From Selaginella moellendorffii (taxonomy: Eukaryota > Streptophyta > Lycopodiopsida > Selaginellales > Selaginellaceae): a DNA stretch of 50,793 nucleotides. Under the pieces are notes generated by a model, which did not search any database, had not been told where the DNA came from, and saw only the letters and a list, made by a program, of their open reading frames with translations. Positions 10,861-20,322 of the stretch are shown piece after piece. Numbering within the stretch: the stretch's first letter is position 1; every line of letters begins with the position of its first letter. The DNA is taken from the NCBI RefSeq assembly GCF_000143415.4, contig NW_003314278.1, forward strand, positions 1,098,122 through 1,148,914, read 5' to 3'. The position numbers were made by a program, and so were the translations under genes.

Positions 10861-11580
10861 ATGGCGGGTGAGCAAGGTATTGATCTTGATAAAGACTATG
10901 GTGTTAGTGATGATAGTCATGATGATGCGGAAAAGACTCTTGATGATGTCGTTGTGCAGCAAGGATGCCAGATTTCTAAGGTTCAGAGTGACATAAAGAA
11001 GGTTAAGGATTCTGTCAATCTCATTAAGGATTTCTTGTTTCACATGGACCCTCAAGGGTTGAATCGATCTCATGTCCGTGATTACCATTGGTACATCAAA
11101 CATGTTAAGGATTATGGTATCGTGGAATGGAAATCATCACCAAATGTTTGTGATAGTTAAGAGGTTGATTCTTGGTTGGAATTGTTGGAAAATTGTTGGT
11201 TTTATAATCTTTGTCAGGATAAGGTGAAGATAAATTTTTTTGTGACGAAGCTTATGGGTCATGTTTTTTCGTGGTGGAAGAACTACATCAAAGCTAATCC
11301 AAAGCTAACTTCTTGGACTAATTTGACAAAGGTTTTCTGCACTTCATTTGTCAAGAAGTTTGAAGAGGTTGGTCTCATAAACCAACTGTTAGAGATCTAG
11401 TAAAGGACTTTGTCTTTGGATGCGTATGCCCGCAAGTTCTGCGATCTTTGCCTTAGTTTCACGGGCACTTATATGAATTGTTAAAGGTGCAATGTTTCAT
11501 TAAAGGATTGAATTCTGTGGATGTGCAATAGAAGGTCAAGAAGGATTTTCTAGCAACATTGACTGATGCTATCACTAAGG
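10861..11580 (+). pseudogene. gag remnant of the 3.2-kb gypsy element
   Basis: Starts MAGEQGIDLDKDYGVSDDS just after the primer-binding site. From 11176 a second frame gives LENCWFYNLCQDKVKINFFV, FSWWKNYIKANPKL and FVKKFEEVGLINQLLEI, the retrotransposon gag (W...F) pattern. Stops at 11158 and 11398 break it. No zinc knuckle is visible, and the sequence jumps from gag to RNase H near 11920. Confidence 0.65.
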
Positions 11581-11929
11581 CTTAGATCTTTTCGCCCGAA
11601 CTGTCAGTAAACTTGGTCAACTCTGGTCAACGAGATGGTCTACGGAGTAGTCAATGTGATGACCAGCTCACCAATGCTTCATATTCGGGGAAGAAACTAT
11701 CTTTATTTTGTTGTGGCTCGAAGCATGAAGATGGCAGTGAGGCTAAGAAACTTCATTTGGACTAGTGAGAGAAGGACAATGTGGAGGGCAATTGTTTTCG
11801 TTGCCGCAGGGCTACATATTAGAGCAAAGATTGTTTTGAAGGGGTTAATGAATGATAAGATGATTGTGGTGGAAATTATAGGCAATGATGTGAGTGATAG
11901 TGTTTTTGAGGCTGTATTGCTTCAAGTTA

Positions 11930-12395
11930 GGCATTCTCTCATAGTCATAAGCCATAAGTTTGATGCCACATAGTGGAATTGACCTACTCGAGAATGGCAA
12001 TATTATCTATATGGATTGGACTTCCATATAGATTCAAATCATCAATCTCTCTAGATATGGATCTTCGAGGCCGTTTTGCTCGTTGGCAAGAGTTCCTGCA
12101 GGAAATGTTTATTAAGATCCAGTACAAGCATGAAGATGACAATAAAGTGGTTAATGCATTATCTAGGATGGTAAATTTTATCTCGTTCGTGAAGCTATCC
12201 AACAATCTCTTGGATGAGCTTAAGGAGTTTGCTGACTTTGACTCTTTTATCACTGATATTCGTGTGAAGGTTTTGTTGAAGGACGCCTCTACAGATTTGA
12301 AGGGTGACAAGTTTGCGTCATTCTAAATACAAGATAGAATCCTAGTGAAAAAGGGACGTGTAGTGGTTCTTCATGTTGCTAAACTCATTAAACAG
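11930..12395 (+). pseudogene. RNase H tail and integrase entry of the 3.2-kb gypsy element
   Basis: Translation gives VISHKFDAT then YRFKSSISLDMDLRGRFARW, NKVVNALSRMVNFISFVKLS and DELKEFADFDSFITDIRVKV. The first parts match the RNase H C-terminus (ADALSR-like LSRM). The plus-strand reading continues GRVVVLHVAKLIKQIL and stops making sense at about 12400, where the inverted segment begins. Confidence 0.7.
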
Positions 12396-12399
12396 ATTT

Positions 12400-13340
12400 T
12401 AGTCACATAGAATGTTGGATGAATCTTTAAGCTAACTAGTAAGTCCAAAGGGTATATAAGATCCCCCACATGCTGTATAATTGTCCAAGGTCCACAATAC
12501 CGTGGAAACAATTTAGCACTGCCACCTCCTTTTAGAGACCATTGTGCATCCAATAGCTTAAGGAAAACCTTGTCACCAACTTTGTATTCTTGATGATGAT
12601 GATGCTTATCACCCAATCTTTTGTCTTGCTCTTGAGCTTGCCTTATGTTCAACTTTGCCAACTTAAGCTTGTCTTGCATATCCTCCAGGAAATCATAAGC
12701 ATAAGGTACCCGAAACAAAGCCAAATTCAAACTCACAAAAGACTTAGGCTCATAGCCATACATCACCATAAAGGGAGAGCCAATAATTGATAGATAATAG
12801 CAAACTGAAGCAAAGGCAAGTACTTTTCCCATACTCTTTATTGAGTCAAATTTCCCACAAAAGACCTTAGCATATCTTTTAATAACTAATTCATACGCTC
12901 TATCTACCCATTAGATTGTGGATGCTCACCACTACTTATGCTTAGCTTAGTCTCTAGCTTCTCAAAGACCGTTTGCCAAAACTTAAACGTGAACTTGGGA
13001 TCCTAATCACTTACAATGTCACTCGGCAAACCATAGAGACTGAATAACTGGTCTACAAATAACTAAGCAAGTTCAGAAGCATTTATCATCATCTTCATAG
13101 GGAAGAAGTAAGCCATCTTCGTCAAGTGATCCACAACAACCCAAATAGCATTATTTCCTCAAAAAGTTTTGGGCAAATCAACTTTGACCGCCTGGTAGGT
13201 CAAACAACCACATATGTACTTCTCAACATCTGATTTCATCCCAGGACAAAAGAAATGCCTCTTCACCAACATATACATTCTCAATAACCCCAGATGCCTA
13301 GCACTTGGCACATCATGACACTCAAGCAAGCTTAAAGCAT
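12400..13340 (-). pseudogene. Inverted integrase segment inside the gypsy element
   Basis: On the minus strand 13362-13159 gives LLECHDVPSARHLGLLRMYM and HFFCPGMKSDVEKYICGCLT (integrase zinc-binding region). 12832-12371 gives SPFMVMYGYEP, YKVGDKVFLKLLDAQWSL, GPWTIIQHVGD and LKIHPTFYVTK (integrase C-terminal part). The flanking plus-strand reading ends KLIKQIL at the left and resumes KHVCTL/DQFIIQVPEID at the right. Turning this ~930-bp block around restores the order seen in the related element at 5440-6480, so it is a simple internal inversion. Confidence 0.8.
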
Positions 13341-13344
13341 GTTT

Positions 13345-13594
13345 GCACTCTAGTGATATCATGGATCAGTTCATCATCCAGGTCCCAGAGATTGATGCAG
13401 AGAAGGCTGGTCCAGCCAATATTCTTGCTCAAAGATTGGTGAAAACATACTAGAAGACAACTAAAGAGTTGTTAGTTCAGTGGAATGGTTATTCCATGGA
13501 TAAAGTTATATGGGAAACTAAGGATGATGCGAAGAAAGTGTTTTCGAGTTTTGGTTATGACTTAGATAACATTCCTGAGGAAGGGGAGAATTGA
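13345..13594 (+). pseudogene. Chromodomain tail of the 3.2-kb gypsy element
   Basis: Reads QVPEIDAEKAGPANILAQRL, then one stop, then KELLVQWNGYSMDKVIWETK and FGYDLDNIPEEGEN before a stop. The LVQWxG....WE pattern is the chromodomain found at the integrase C-terminus of chromoviruses, which bind modified histones. Confidence 0.7.
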
Positions 13595-13841
13595 GTTCTA
13601 TAACCATATTGCTATATGATTTAAGCCATTTATTCTATTCTCATTCTTTTGTTTCCATGACCGTATTGTCATGTGAGAAAGTCGTATTGCTTTCTTTCTT
13701 TCGTGGCTGTTTATCACGATGTTGGTGTTGCCATTTGCACATTTTTTCTCCATGGCCGTATTGCCTTGGACTCCCTTCATATAAGGCTTGTTTAGCTTCT
13801 CGAAGCTGTCATATGTGGCTGGGTTATGAGGGAGGGGAGAA

Positions 13842-13953
13842 TGACACGAACCACAAGAATATTCTAAAAATATTCTATGGCATGAGGGATTTAAGGCCAT
13901 AACGCTTTAAGAGTTGGGAGGTTGGCCTAGGGTTCACTCTCTTATTCATTTCA
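13842..13953 (+). repeat. 3' LTR of the 3.2-kb gypsy element
   Basis: Same ends (TGACACG...TTTCA) and length (112 bp) as the 5' copy. It is preceded by a purine tract and followed by LINE2 sequence (ataacccaggatgaaaact). Confidence 0.85.
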
Positions 13954-14531
13954 AACATTATAACCCAGGATGAAAACTCCACATCAAAGATTAAGGCAGC
14001 ATCGCTTGTGATTGCCTTCATCTTGCTTTACAAACTGAAGTTATCGAGGTTCGTGATTGGATAATGCTTGATGGTGCTGAGACTCAAATCATCTTTGTTA
14101 TCGAAACAACCCCATCACCTCAAGGTATTGTTTTCTATCCCCATAACAGTGGTGCACTGTTTCCATGTATAGTTCCCGAGGAGGTCCCAGTTCCCAGGAT
14201 GGCGTTCGGTAAAAGGATCAGGACAATACATCAGAGAGGGAAATACACTGAACTTGATCCTAAGGTTCAACTGGGAGAATGCTCTACAATACACTAGTTT
14301 GGGGAGTACCTATATCTGTGGAAAGGTAATGAGTTCAGTGTGTCTTTTTTTATGTACAGGTCTAAGTATGGCAGAGAGCTTTTGATGGATAAAATTGACA
14401 CCAAGCTTATGCGGAAGTTGAAGAATCGGAAGTAGCATCCCTGTTGGTGATTGGCTCACAGTTCACAAAACTCTGTGTATTCTATGCAAGGAAAACCCTT
14501 GGAGATGCTTGAACACCTCTTCACATGCAAG
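13954..14531 (+). mobile_element. LINE2 plus-strand copy, right part
   Basis: Continuation of the LINE2 copy begun at 10577. It is the reverse complement of about 7370-6720 and includes SIPVGDWLTVHKTLCILCK. A deletion of ~70 bp relative to the minus-strand copy removes the segment before the zinc finger. It ends inside the finger (catgcaa), where a reverse-strand PPR fragment is attached. Confidence 0.75.
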
Positions 14532-14596
14532 TCGCCACGAATAGATCTACCTGTTTCTTCTCCTTGCTCAGCATTGAATGGATCTCCATCCCAATG
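14532..14596 (-). other. 65-bp reverse-strand fragment of the neighbouring PPR gene
   Basis: Read on the minus strand this is gggatggagatccattcaat and the following bases through gtggcga. It matches 16315-16379 of the PPR gene with only a few differences. 'gatggagatcc' fits the fourth repeat unit rather than the third (gatggacatcc). It bridges the LINE2 end and the right copy of the direct repeat, as filler DNA at a repair junction would. Confidence 0.75.
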
Positions 14597-14612
14597 TCTC
14601 TTCTTGTGGGTG

Positions 14613-15049
14613 AGAGTCATTTGCGAAAGTGTTCTGCATGAAACTGGTGCCCTGAGGCTTCTGGCCGTGTCGCCCCACGAAGTGTTAGTAATAATAATAA
14701 TAATCATAAAAACCTGATGTTCAGCCAGTTCGAAGATTGTCTGAAAATTATGCATGTACTGATTCTTCAGCTGTTGAGCAACTGATTGCTGCTGGCTCAC
14801 TTTCTATATATATCAAAGAGAATTTTTTTTAACAATAAACATCTAAGCTGCTGCAGTTAAGCTGTGTAAAGTTTAAAAAGAAAAAGAATTAAAAACAGAA
14901 AACACGAGCTTTTTACTACTACAGTTAAGTAATAACAAATTGGGATTTCTAGGGTATGCGTGCGGCGCTAGGGTTTGTGTGGTGTGTGTGTGTCATTTCT
15001 CAACAATCTCATGGAGTTCAGGGATCCCACTTTCTGGTGGGACAACAGG
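14613..15049 (+). repeat. Direct repeat, right copy (OSB-like gene start)
   Basis: Partner of 10046-10576. It carries the (taa)n tract, the polypyrimidine and ATG-rich start region, and the beginning of the PDF motif. Relative to the left copy it has a ~150-bp deletion near 14685, extra sequence at 14776-14860 and a 12-bp deletion turning QWKTFFRDP into EFRDP. Confidence 0.8.
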
Positions 15050-15165
15050 TACAAGAAGAAAAACAAGTTCTTCTCAGAGTCCTACCCGGATTTCAAACAT
15101 GTTTCTACCGGAGACAGCCTGTGGATTGCCAACAGGAAAACACCAACCTTGGTCTCTGCAAAACT
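15011..15165 (+). other. OSB PDF motif fused in frame to the PPR
   Basis: NNLMEFRDPTFWWDNR, then a KKKNK stretch, YPDFKHVSTGDSLWI and LVSAKLESL follow the plant OSB pattern (WWDNR..K....PDFKH..TGEALW....P.WV...L). In OSB proteins this motif follows an OB fold and contributes to single-stranded DNA binding in mitochondria or plastids. No OB fold is visible upstream here. The assignment is from memory of the motif. Confidence 0.6.
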
Positions 15166-15391
15166 CGAGTCGCTCGCTGACCCAGCTGTAGGTAAGGCCA
15201 CCACGGCCCGCTACAAATCTCCACATACCCCACCTGTAGCTGGTGATGAACCGGTGAGTTTAGGGAGGCTGATACGCCGTGTGAGAGACTCAGCTGAGAG
15301 CAGATCCCTTTCTTTGGGAAAACAAGCCCATGAAGCTGTGCTCAAGAGTGATGAGCACAAAAGCAACATCTACTTGTTGACGGGATTGATC

Positions 15392-16545
15392 GATATGTAC
15401 TGCAAGTGTGGCGAGCTTGAGGAGGCTCGCAAGATTTTCCACTCCATGGGAACCCGGAGTGTTGTGTCCTACAACGCGATCATCCAGGGCTGCGGCTCGA
15501 ACAGGCAACCTGAACTTGCTCTGGAGTACTACTCTGCCCTGAGAGCTTGTACCACCATTCAACCCAACGATTGGACACATGTCGCGGTGATCAGTGCCTG
15601 CTCCAGACTTGCTACCGAATCCAGCGAGAAGAGGGAGAGAGCTCTACGCATCGGGATGGAAGTCCATTCAGTACTGATCAAGGAGAAGAAACATCTAGGT
15701 CTGTACATGGCGACTTGCCTGGTAGACATGTACTGCAAGTGTGGCGAGCTTGAGGAGGCTCGCAAGATTTTCCACTCCATGGGAACCCGGAGTGTTGTGT
15801 CCTACACCGCGATCATCCAGGGCTGCAACACGAACGGGCGAGCTGAACTTGCTCTGGAGTACTACTCTGCCCTGAGAGCTTGTACCACCATTCAACCCAA
15901 CGATCGGACTCATGTCGTGGTGATCAGCGCCTGCTCCACACTTGCTACCGAATCCAGCGAGAAGAGGGAGAGAGCTCTACGCATCGGGATGGACATCCAT
16001 TCAATGCTGAGCAAGGAGAAGAAACAGCTAGATCTGTTCGTGGCGAATTGCCTGGTAGACATGTACTGCAAGTGTGGCGAGCTTGAGGAGGCTCGCAAGA
16101 TTTTCCACTCCATGGGAACTCGGAGTGTTGTGTCCTACACCGCGATCATCCAGGGCTGCAACACGAACGGGCGAGCTGAACTTGCTCTGGAGTACTACTC
16201 TGCCTTGAGAGCTTGTACCACCATTCAACCCAACGATCGGACTCATGTCGCGGTGATCAGCGCCTGCTCCACACTTGCTACCGAATCCAGCGAGAAGAGG
16301 GAGAGAGCTCTATGCATCGGGATGGAGATCCATTCAATGCTGAGCAAGGAGAAGAAACAGCTAGATCTGTTCGTGGCGAATTGCCTGGTAGACATGTACT
16401 GCAAGTGTGGCGAGCTTGAGGAGGCTCGCAAGATTTTCCACTCCATGGGAACTCGGAGTGTTGTGTCCTACACCGCGATCATCCAGGGCTGCAACACGAA
16501 CGGGCGAGCTGAACTTGCTCTGGAGTACTACTCTGCCCTGAGAGC
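15392..16545 (+). repeat. Four tandem 333-bp units inside the PPR gene
   Basis: Units start at 15392, 15725, 16058 and 16391, each at a codon for D of DMYCKCGELEEARKIFHSMG, exactly 333 bp (111 codons) apart. Units 2 and 3 differ at only a few positions. Unit 1 is more diverged (GCGSNRQPE against GCNTNGRAE), and unit 4 departs after YYSALRA at ~16545. Each unit spans about three PPR motifs (one P-L-S set). The exact period keeps the frame open. Confidence 0.95.
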
Positions 16546-17489
16546 TGATAACACCATTCAAGCTAATGCTTGCACCTACACCTGCGTCCTTGTTGCTTGC
16601 GGGAGTGTGATGGCGATCAAGCTCGGGAGGGAGATTCACCAGCTGGCGAAGCATAAAGGGCTGCTGAAAAACGATCCAGTTCTGGGCTCCAGCCTGGTGA
16701 CCTTCTACGGCAAATGCGGCGATGTTGATTCTGCTCAGGAAGCGTTTGACGAGTGCCGAGCTCGAGACAACACGGGTCTCTGGAACTCTCTCATACAGGC
16801 TTACACTCTCCAGGGCCGATCGATCGAGGCCTTGGAGCGTTTCTATTCCATGACTCAGGAGGAGGGCTGTAAAGCTGACGATGTGAGTTTTGTCTCGGTG
16901 TTGAACGCTTGCAGCCATGGTGGTCTGGTGGGGAAAGGAAGGCAGCTTCTGGATGAAATGCCCAAGCAGTATGGAGTCAAGCCACGTCTGGAGCATTATG
17001 TGTGCCTGATCGATATGCTCGGGCGAGCTAACCTCCTCGACGAAGCTGTGAGAGTTCTCAGAGCCATGCCTTTTGAACCGGATGCAGTGGTTTGGACGTC
17101 CCTGCTCGGAGCCTGCCGGAAGTGGAAGAATTACACGATCGGCAAGCTCGCGTTTGAGTGTCTTGTGGAGATGGATCCCAAGAGCAGCATGCCCTACGCA
17201 TTGATGGCCAATATATTTGGAAACCTGGGGATGCTCAATGAAATGGCTGCTGTTGTGGAGAGAATGAGAGGTGAAGGCAGCTTCAGGGAGCCTGGGAGAA
17301 GCTGGTGGACGGATGTTAGCTCAGGAAAAGTGCATTCTTTTTCTGTCAGGGATAGGAGTCACTCACAGAGCGAAGAGATTGTGGCCAAGCTCAAGCAATT
17401 GTTGCTGAGAATGAAAGAGGAGGGGTACGCAAGCGATGTGATCAATGTTCTAAAAGACATACCCTGAGGAAGAGAAAGAGGATCACCTG

Positions 17490-17712
17490 TGTTATGTGCC
17501 ACGTGGTCAACGTTGGTCAAAGGGAGGCTCAAGGGTATATTAAGGCATGTTAGGGTAAGGGACTTAACCTACCCTAGGGTTCACAGTGGAGCGGCGGCAC
17601 AGTGGAGCTTTTGAGGTAGTTCAGGGGTGGTTGGGTGGTGAGGAATTTCAAGAGGTGGTGTAGCATAGTCTAGGGCAACTAAATCTTTGTCTTTTTGCAC
17701 TGGATCATAACA
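17490..17712 (+). mobile_element. Solo LTR (223 bp) in the PPR-DYW gene
   Basis: Runs TGTTATGTGCC...ATCATAACA, with a perfect 5-bp target duplication ACCTG at 17485-17489 and 17713-17717. It is homologous over its length to the LTRs at 38522-38722 and 43147-43380 (shared tcaaagggaggctcaagggt and ggcatgttagggtaag). Removing the LTR and one ACCTG restores the PPR sequence ..EDHLCSHNEKL... It is the product of LTR-LTR recombination of a gypsy element of that family. Confidence 0.95.
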
Positions 17713-17933
17713 ACCTGTGCAGCCACAATGAGAAGCTTGTGCTGGGGTATGCTCTGGTGAACTTGCACCAGAAGGAGACCATCAGAATTGTGAAAAATCT
17801 CCGAGTTTGTGACGATTGCCATGCGGCCACTACTCTCATCTCTAAGCTGGAAAAAAGGCTAATCATCTGCAAAGATGCCAGTCGGGTTCATGTATTCCAG
17901 GATGGCAGATGTTCCTGTGACAACTACTTTTGA
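17713..17933 (+). pseudogene. DYW deaminase domain of the split PPR gene
   Basis: Reads LCSHNEKLVLGYALVNL, then KNLRVCDDCHAATTLISK and ends FQDGRCSCDNYF before TGA. The zinc and catalytic pattern of DYW cytidine deaminases (HxE, then CxxCH) is intact as SHNE and CDDCH. The last three residues are N-Y-F rather than D-Y-W. The segment has no start codon of its own; the ATG at 17739 is internal to the domain. It has been separated from the PPR tract only by the solo LTR and the upstream one-base shift. Confidence 0.85.
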
Positions 17934-17939
17934 AAACAT

Positions 17940-19200
17940 GTCAGTGCTCTTTCTTGCAGTTATCCCTGGTTTTAAACCCTCCGTGAGTCAAGTAGAAACA
18001 TGGGCCGCTGAGTGAGCATGCCTCGTCAAAGTACTGCCGTCAACCTGAACTTCACGGAGAAAAACTTAACATTTAAAAGTTAAAACTATGCAAAAGGAGG
18101 ATGACACATTGTCTTAAATTTAAATTTCTTTTTGGTAGCAGAATCGGGGAATGCTGACTAAACCTGCCAACAGGTGCCCCAAAACGGAGTGCCCAGATTC
18201 AGATAATAAGCCTTAGTATGAAGACTTGCCAGTATCCAAACTCTTTGCTGATAGCAAATACCACCTCATGGTCCGGGAGCAAGGTGATGGCGGCTTGCAG
18301 CATGACAAACTTTGGGTTTGTGCTCCTAGAGCACGTTGAAGACATGGAAGCTGGTGACGACAGCATTTGTTTCTTGTGACGTACTCACCAGTTCCTCGGT
18401 GACGTCTTCCTTCCAGATTTTTTGAGCTTGTCGTGAGTGGTGACCTGCTTGCTCTCTCCTGTGACGACTTCTTCCAGCCTCTGGTGCCCAACCTCAAGGC
18501 TCTCTTGTGGATGGACACACCCTACACAGTGTGTGTGTGTGTATCAACCAGCAGATGCACAAATCGTTGAGAATTAGCAACAAGTGTGTATCATAGGCTT
18601 AGTATGTAGTGTACGTACATGTGTTTCAGCTAAATATAATGGGCCAAATACACCGAAGAAATGTGTATAAGAAGAGTAGAAACAAATTAAGAAATGTAAA
18701 TTAAGAAGTGCAAAAGAAATGAAAATAAAAATTGTCCGTCCTTTCAGTTTGCTGAAATTAAGTTGGATTCAATTCTTCCAGCTCCAAATATTGTGTGATT
18801 GAGTTGTAAGTTAATTAATAGTAGAAAATAAGAAAATAAACAAACATTGAAAAAATAGTGTTTGATAATATCTTCTTTGCTTTTAGTTTTTTATTTTTGA
18901 AAGAAAATTAGTGGGGGGTTCGTTGGGGATTAATTAGCATGTTTAGAGATGTTTATAAGAGTTTAGCTCTGGACCAAGAGTTACCCGAAAATTAAAGTTC
19001 AAAATTAACGTTTTCCCTATTTGCACAATAACTTAAGCTAAAGTAATGTACTTACCCTTATTTTTTATGGGAAAATTATTAGTATTTTACGAAAAAGAAG
19101 GCGAATTTAGAGGATTCTTAAGTAATCTAAAGTGTTGGGGTCATTTTATTTTAAGGGAAGTTGTTAAAAATTATTCCGGAAATATTCGAGAAGATCTTAG
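17940..19200. other. Spacer without a recognisable gene
   Basis: 17940-18520 is moderately GC and has an unassigned minus-strand frame (18518-18213). A (GT)n tract lies at 18528-18542. 18600-19190 is AT-rich with many stops in all frames. I found no motif I can support. Confidence 0.5.
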
Positions 19201-19249
19201 GTAAGGCTTTGGCGTGCCTGCGAAGAAGATCTGTGGCAGCAGCCGCGGA

Positions 19250-20310
19250 GATTTATGAGGAGAGGCCTGAGGAGGTGGAGGAAGCAGGTAATCCGATTTA
19301 GGGTTGGAAGAGGAAACAGAGGGCCGATCGAGCTGGATGCTCGTGCTCTATCTTCACCAACAGGAGGAGGAAGAGGTGCCCATGGAGGGAGAGGTGGCCA
19401 TGGAGTGGGAGGAGGGCGTGGGTGGCCGGGGTTGGCCGCGGATCTCTGAATCTGGCCCTGGGAGGATTAGGCCATGGTTCTGAGGTGGCTTGAGGAGGGG
19501 GTGCCCCGGGAGGAGGAGGCCATGGTTCTACTCTAGGAGGAGGATGCCGTGGTTCTTCTCTGGGAGGAAGAGGCCATGGACCATCGCCAGGAGGAGCCGA
19601 AGCCACAGTGGGAGGAGTCCAAGCCGCGCCCGGAGGAGCCCAAGCCACGTCCGGAGGAGTTCCCCTGGAGCACAGCGTGCCGGGAGCTCCAACTGCTTTG
19701 AGAACCAGAGATGGCTTTGAGTTTACATTTCTTAGGTTGCATGCATGCATGAGTGATTGAGAGCTCCCGGCGGGGTCATGAAGAAGAGGGAGATGACAGC
19801 ATCCCTGATCTGGAACAAGACCCGGATGCTCACATGGAGGAGCTCGACGACGAGGCTGTCCAGTTTGTGGATACCTTGGGTTTTGCTGCACCTGCTGCTG
19901 CGAAGAGAACCCGGGGAAAGAACTGGAACCATGCTGAGACCATGCTCCTGATTGATCTCGTTCGGGAAAAACATCTTGCGAAGATTGCGGGGGAGGAGCA
20001 GCCAGCATGTTCTCATGACGAAGACACAGCGCTGGAATCTCATCTTTCACCCTTTTGCTTTAGGGTTTAAATGCACATTGCGGATGACAAGAGCCCCGGT
20101 CTCCAAGTGCTGCCTGAGGAAGAAGACTATGAACTTGAGGTTTGTCGGGCTGTGATTGGGAGGAGGTTTTACGGTCTTCGTGAATTGTTGGGGAGGTACC
20201 ACATGTCCCGCGGGCGTGCTTTTTGGTGCCCAAAAAAGAACACCGGGATTGTGGAGGTACATTGCAGCTTTGGATCAGCTGCCCCACACTATAAGAGTAG
20301 GGGAGTGTGA
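19250..20310 (+). pseudogene. Trihelix/MYB-SANT-like gene remnant with GGA-rich region
   Basis: 19360-19660 is built of GGAGGA-type trinucleotide runs. 19753-20067 encodes an acidic leader (DSIPDLEQDPDAHMEELDDE) followed by RTRGKNWNHAETMLLIDLVR, which resembles the first helices of a trihelix (SANT-like) DNA-binding domain; the frame then degenerates. 20071-20307 gives EEEDYELEVCRAVIGRRFYG and HMSRGRAFWCPKKNTGIVE in a different frame. No complete three-helix domain can be read. Trihelix factors bind GT elements; here I infer only the family. Confidence 0.4.
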
Positions 20311-20322
20311 AATATTTCAAAG

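Larger units (their letters stand above)
10719..13953 (+). mobile_element. Ty3/gypsy element with 112-bp LTRs, internally deleted and inverted (3,235 bp)
   Basis: The LTRs at 10719-10830 and 13842-13953 both run TGACACGAACC...CATTTCA. A tRNA-iMet primer-binding site follows the 5' LTR and a purine tract (gagggaggggagaa, ~13828-13841) precedes the 3' LTR. The 5' flank AACCC (10714-10718) and 3' flank AAC (13954-13956) fit a 5-bp target duplication that has lost two bases, judged against the empty site at 7370-7400. Inside are gag (10861-11580), an RNase H tail (11930-12330), integrase on the wrong strand (12400-13340) and a chromodomain (13360-13594). Protease and most of RT are missing. It is not autonomous. 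Confidence 0.85.
14975..17933 (+). pseudogene. DYW-class PPR gene with N-terminal OSB PDF motif, split by a solo LTR
   Basis: An open frame of 830 codons (14975-17467) carries, in order: a PDF motif of organellar ssDNA-binding OSB proteins (aa ~13-60, DPTFWWDNR then YPDFKHVSTGDSLWI), a linker, PLS-type PPR motifs from aa ~85, four 111-residue repeats (aa 140-525), more PPR motifs, and E-type motifs (LEHYVCLIDMLGRANLLDEA; EMDPKSSMPYALMANIFGNL) with the box EPGRSWW. A stop at 17465 comes from a one-base shift; the next frame reads EEEKEDHL. The LTR at 17490-17712 then separates the DYW deaminase domain. PPR-DYW proteins bind organellar RNA and convert C to U. The annotated ATG is uncertain; a real start could lie in an upstream exon. 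Confidence 0.85.

Noticed and set aside
15290-16996. Repeated minus-strand and shifted-frame ORFs across the PPR gene
   Set aside because: They recur with the 333-bp period and are shadows of the PPR repeats.
17739-17933. Independent small gene of 64 codons
   Set aside because: It starts inside the DYW domain and is the severed C-terminus of the PPR gene.
18213-18518. 101-codon minus-strand frame
   Set aside because: No recognisable motif, promoter or conserved composition; likely chance.
19298-20050. 250-codon minus-strand proline-rich frame
   Set aside because: It is the antisense of GGA-repeat DNA and the trihelix-like frame; the PPPxxEP pattern is the reverse of GGAGGA runs.
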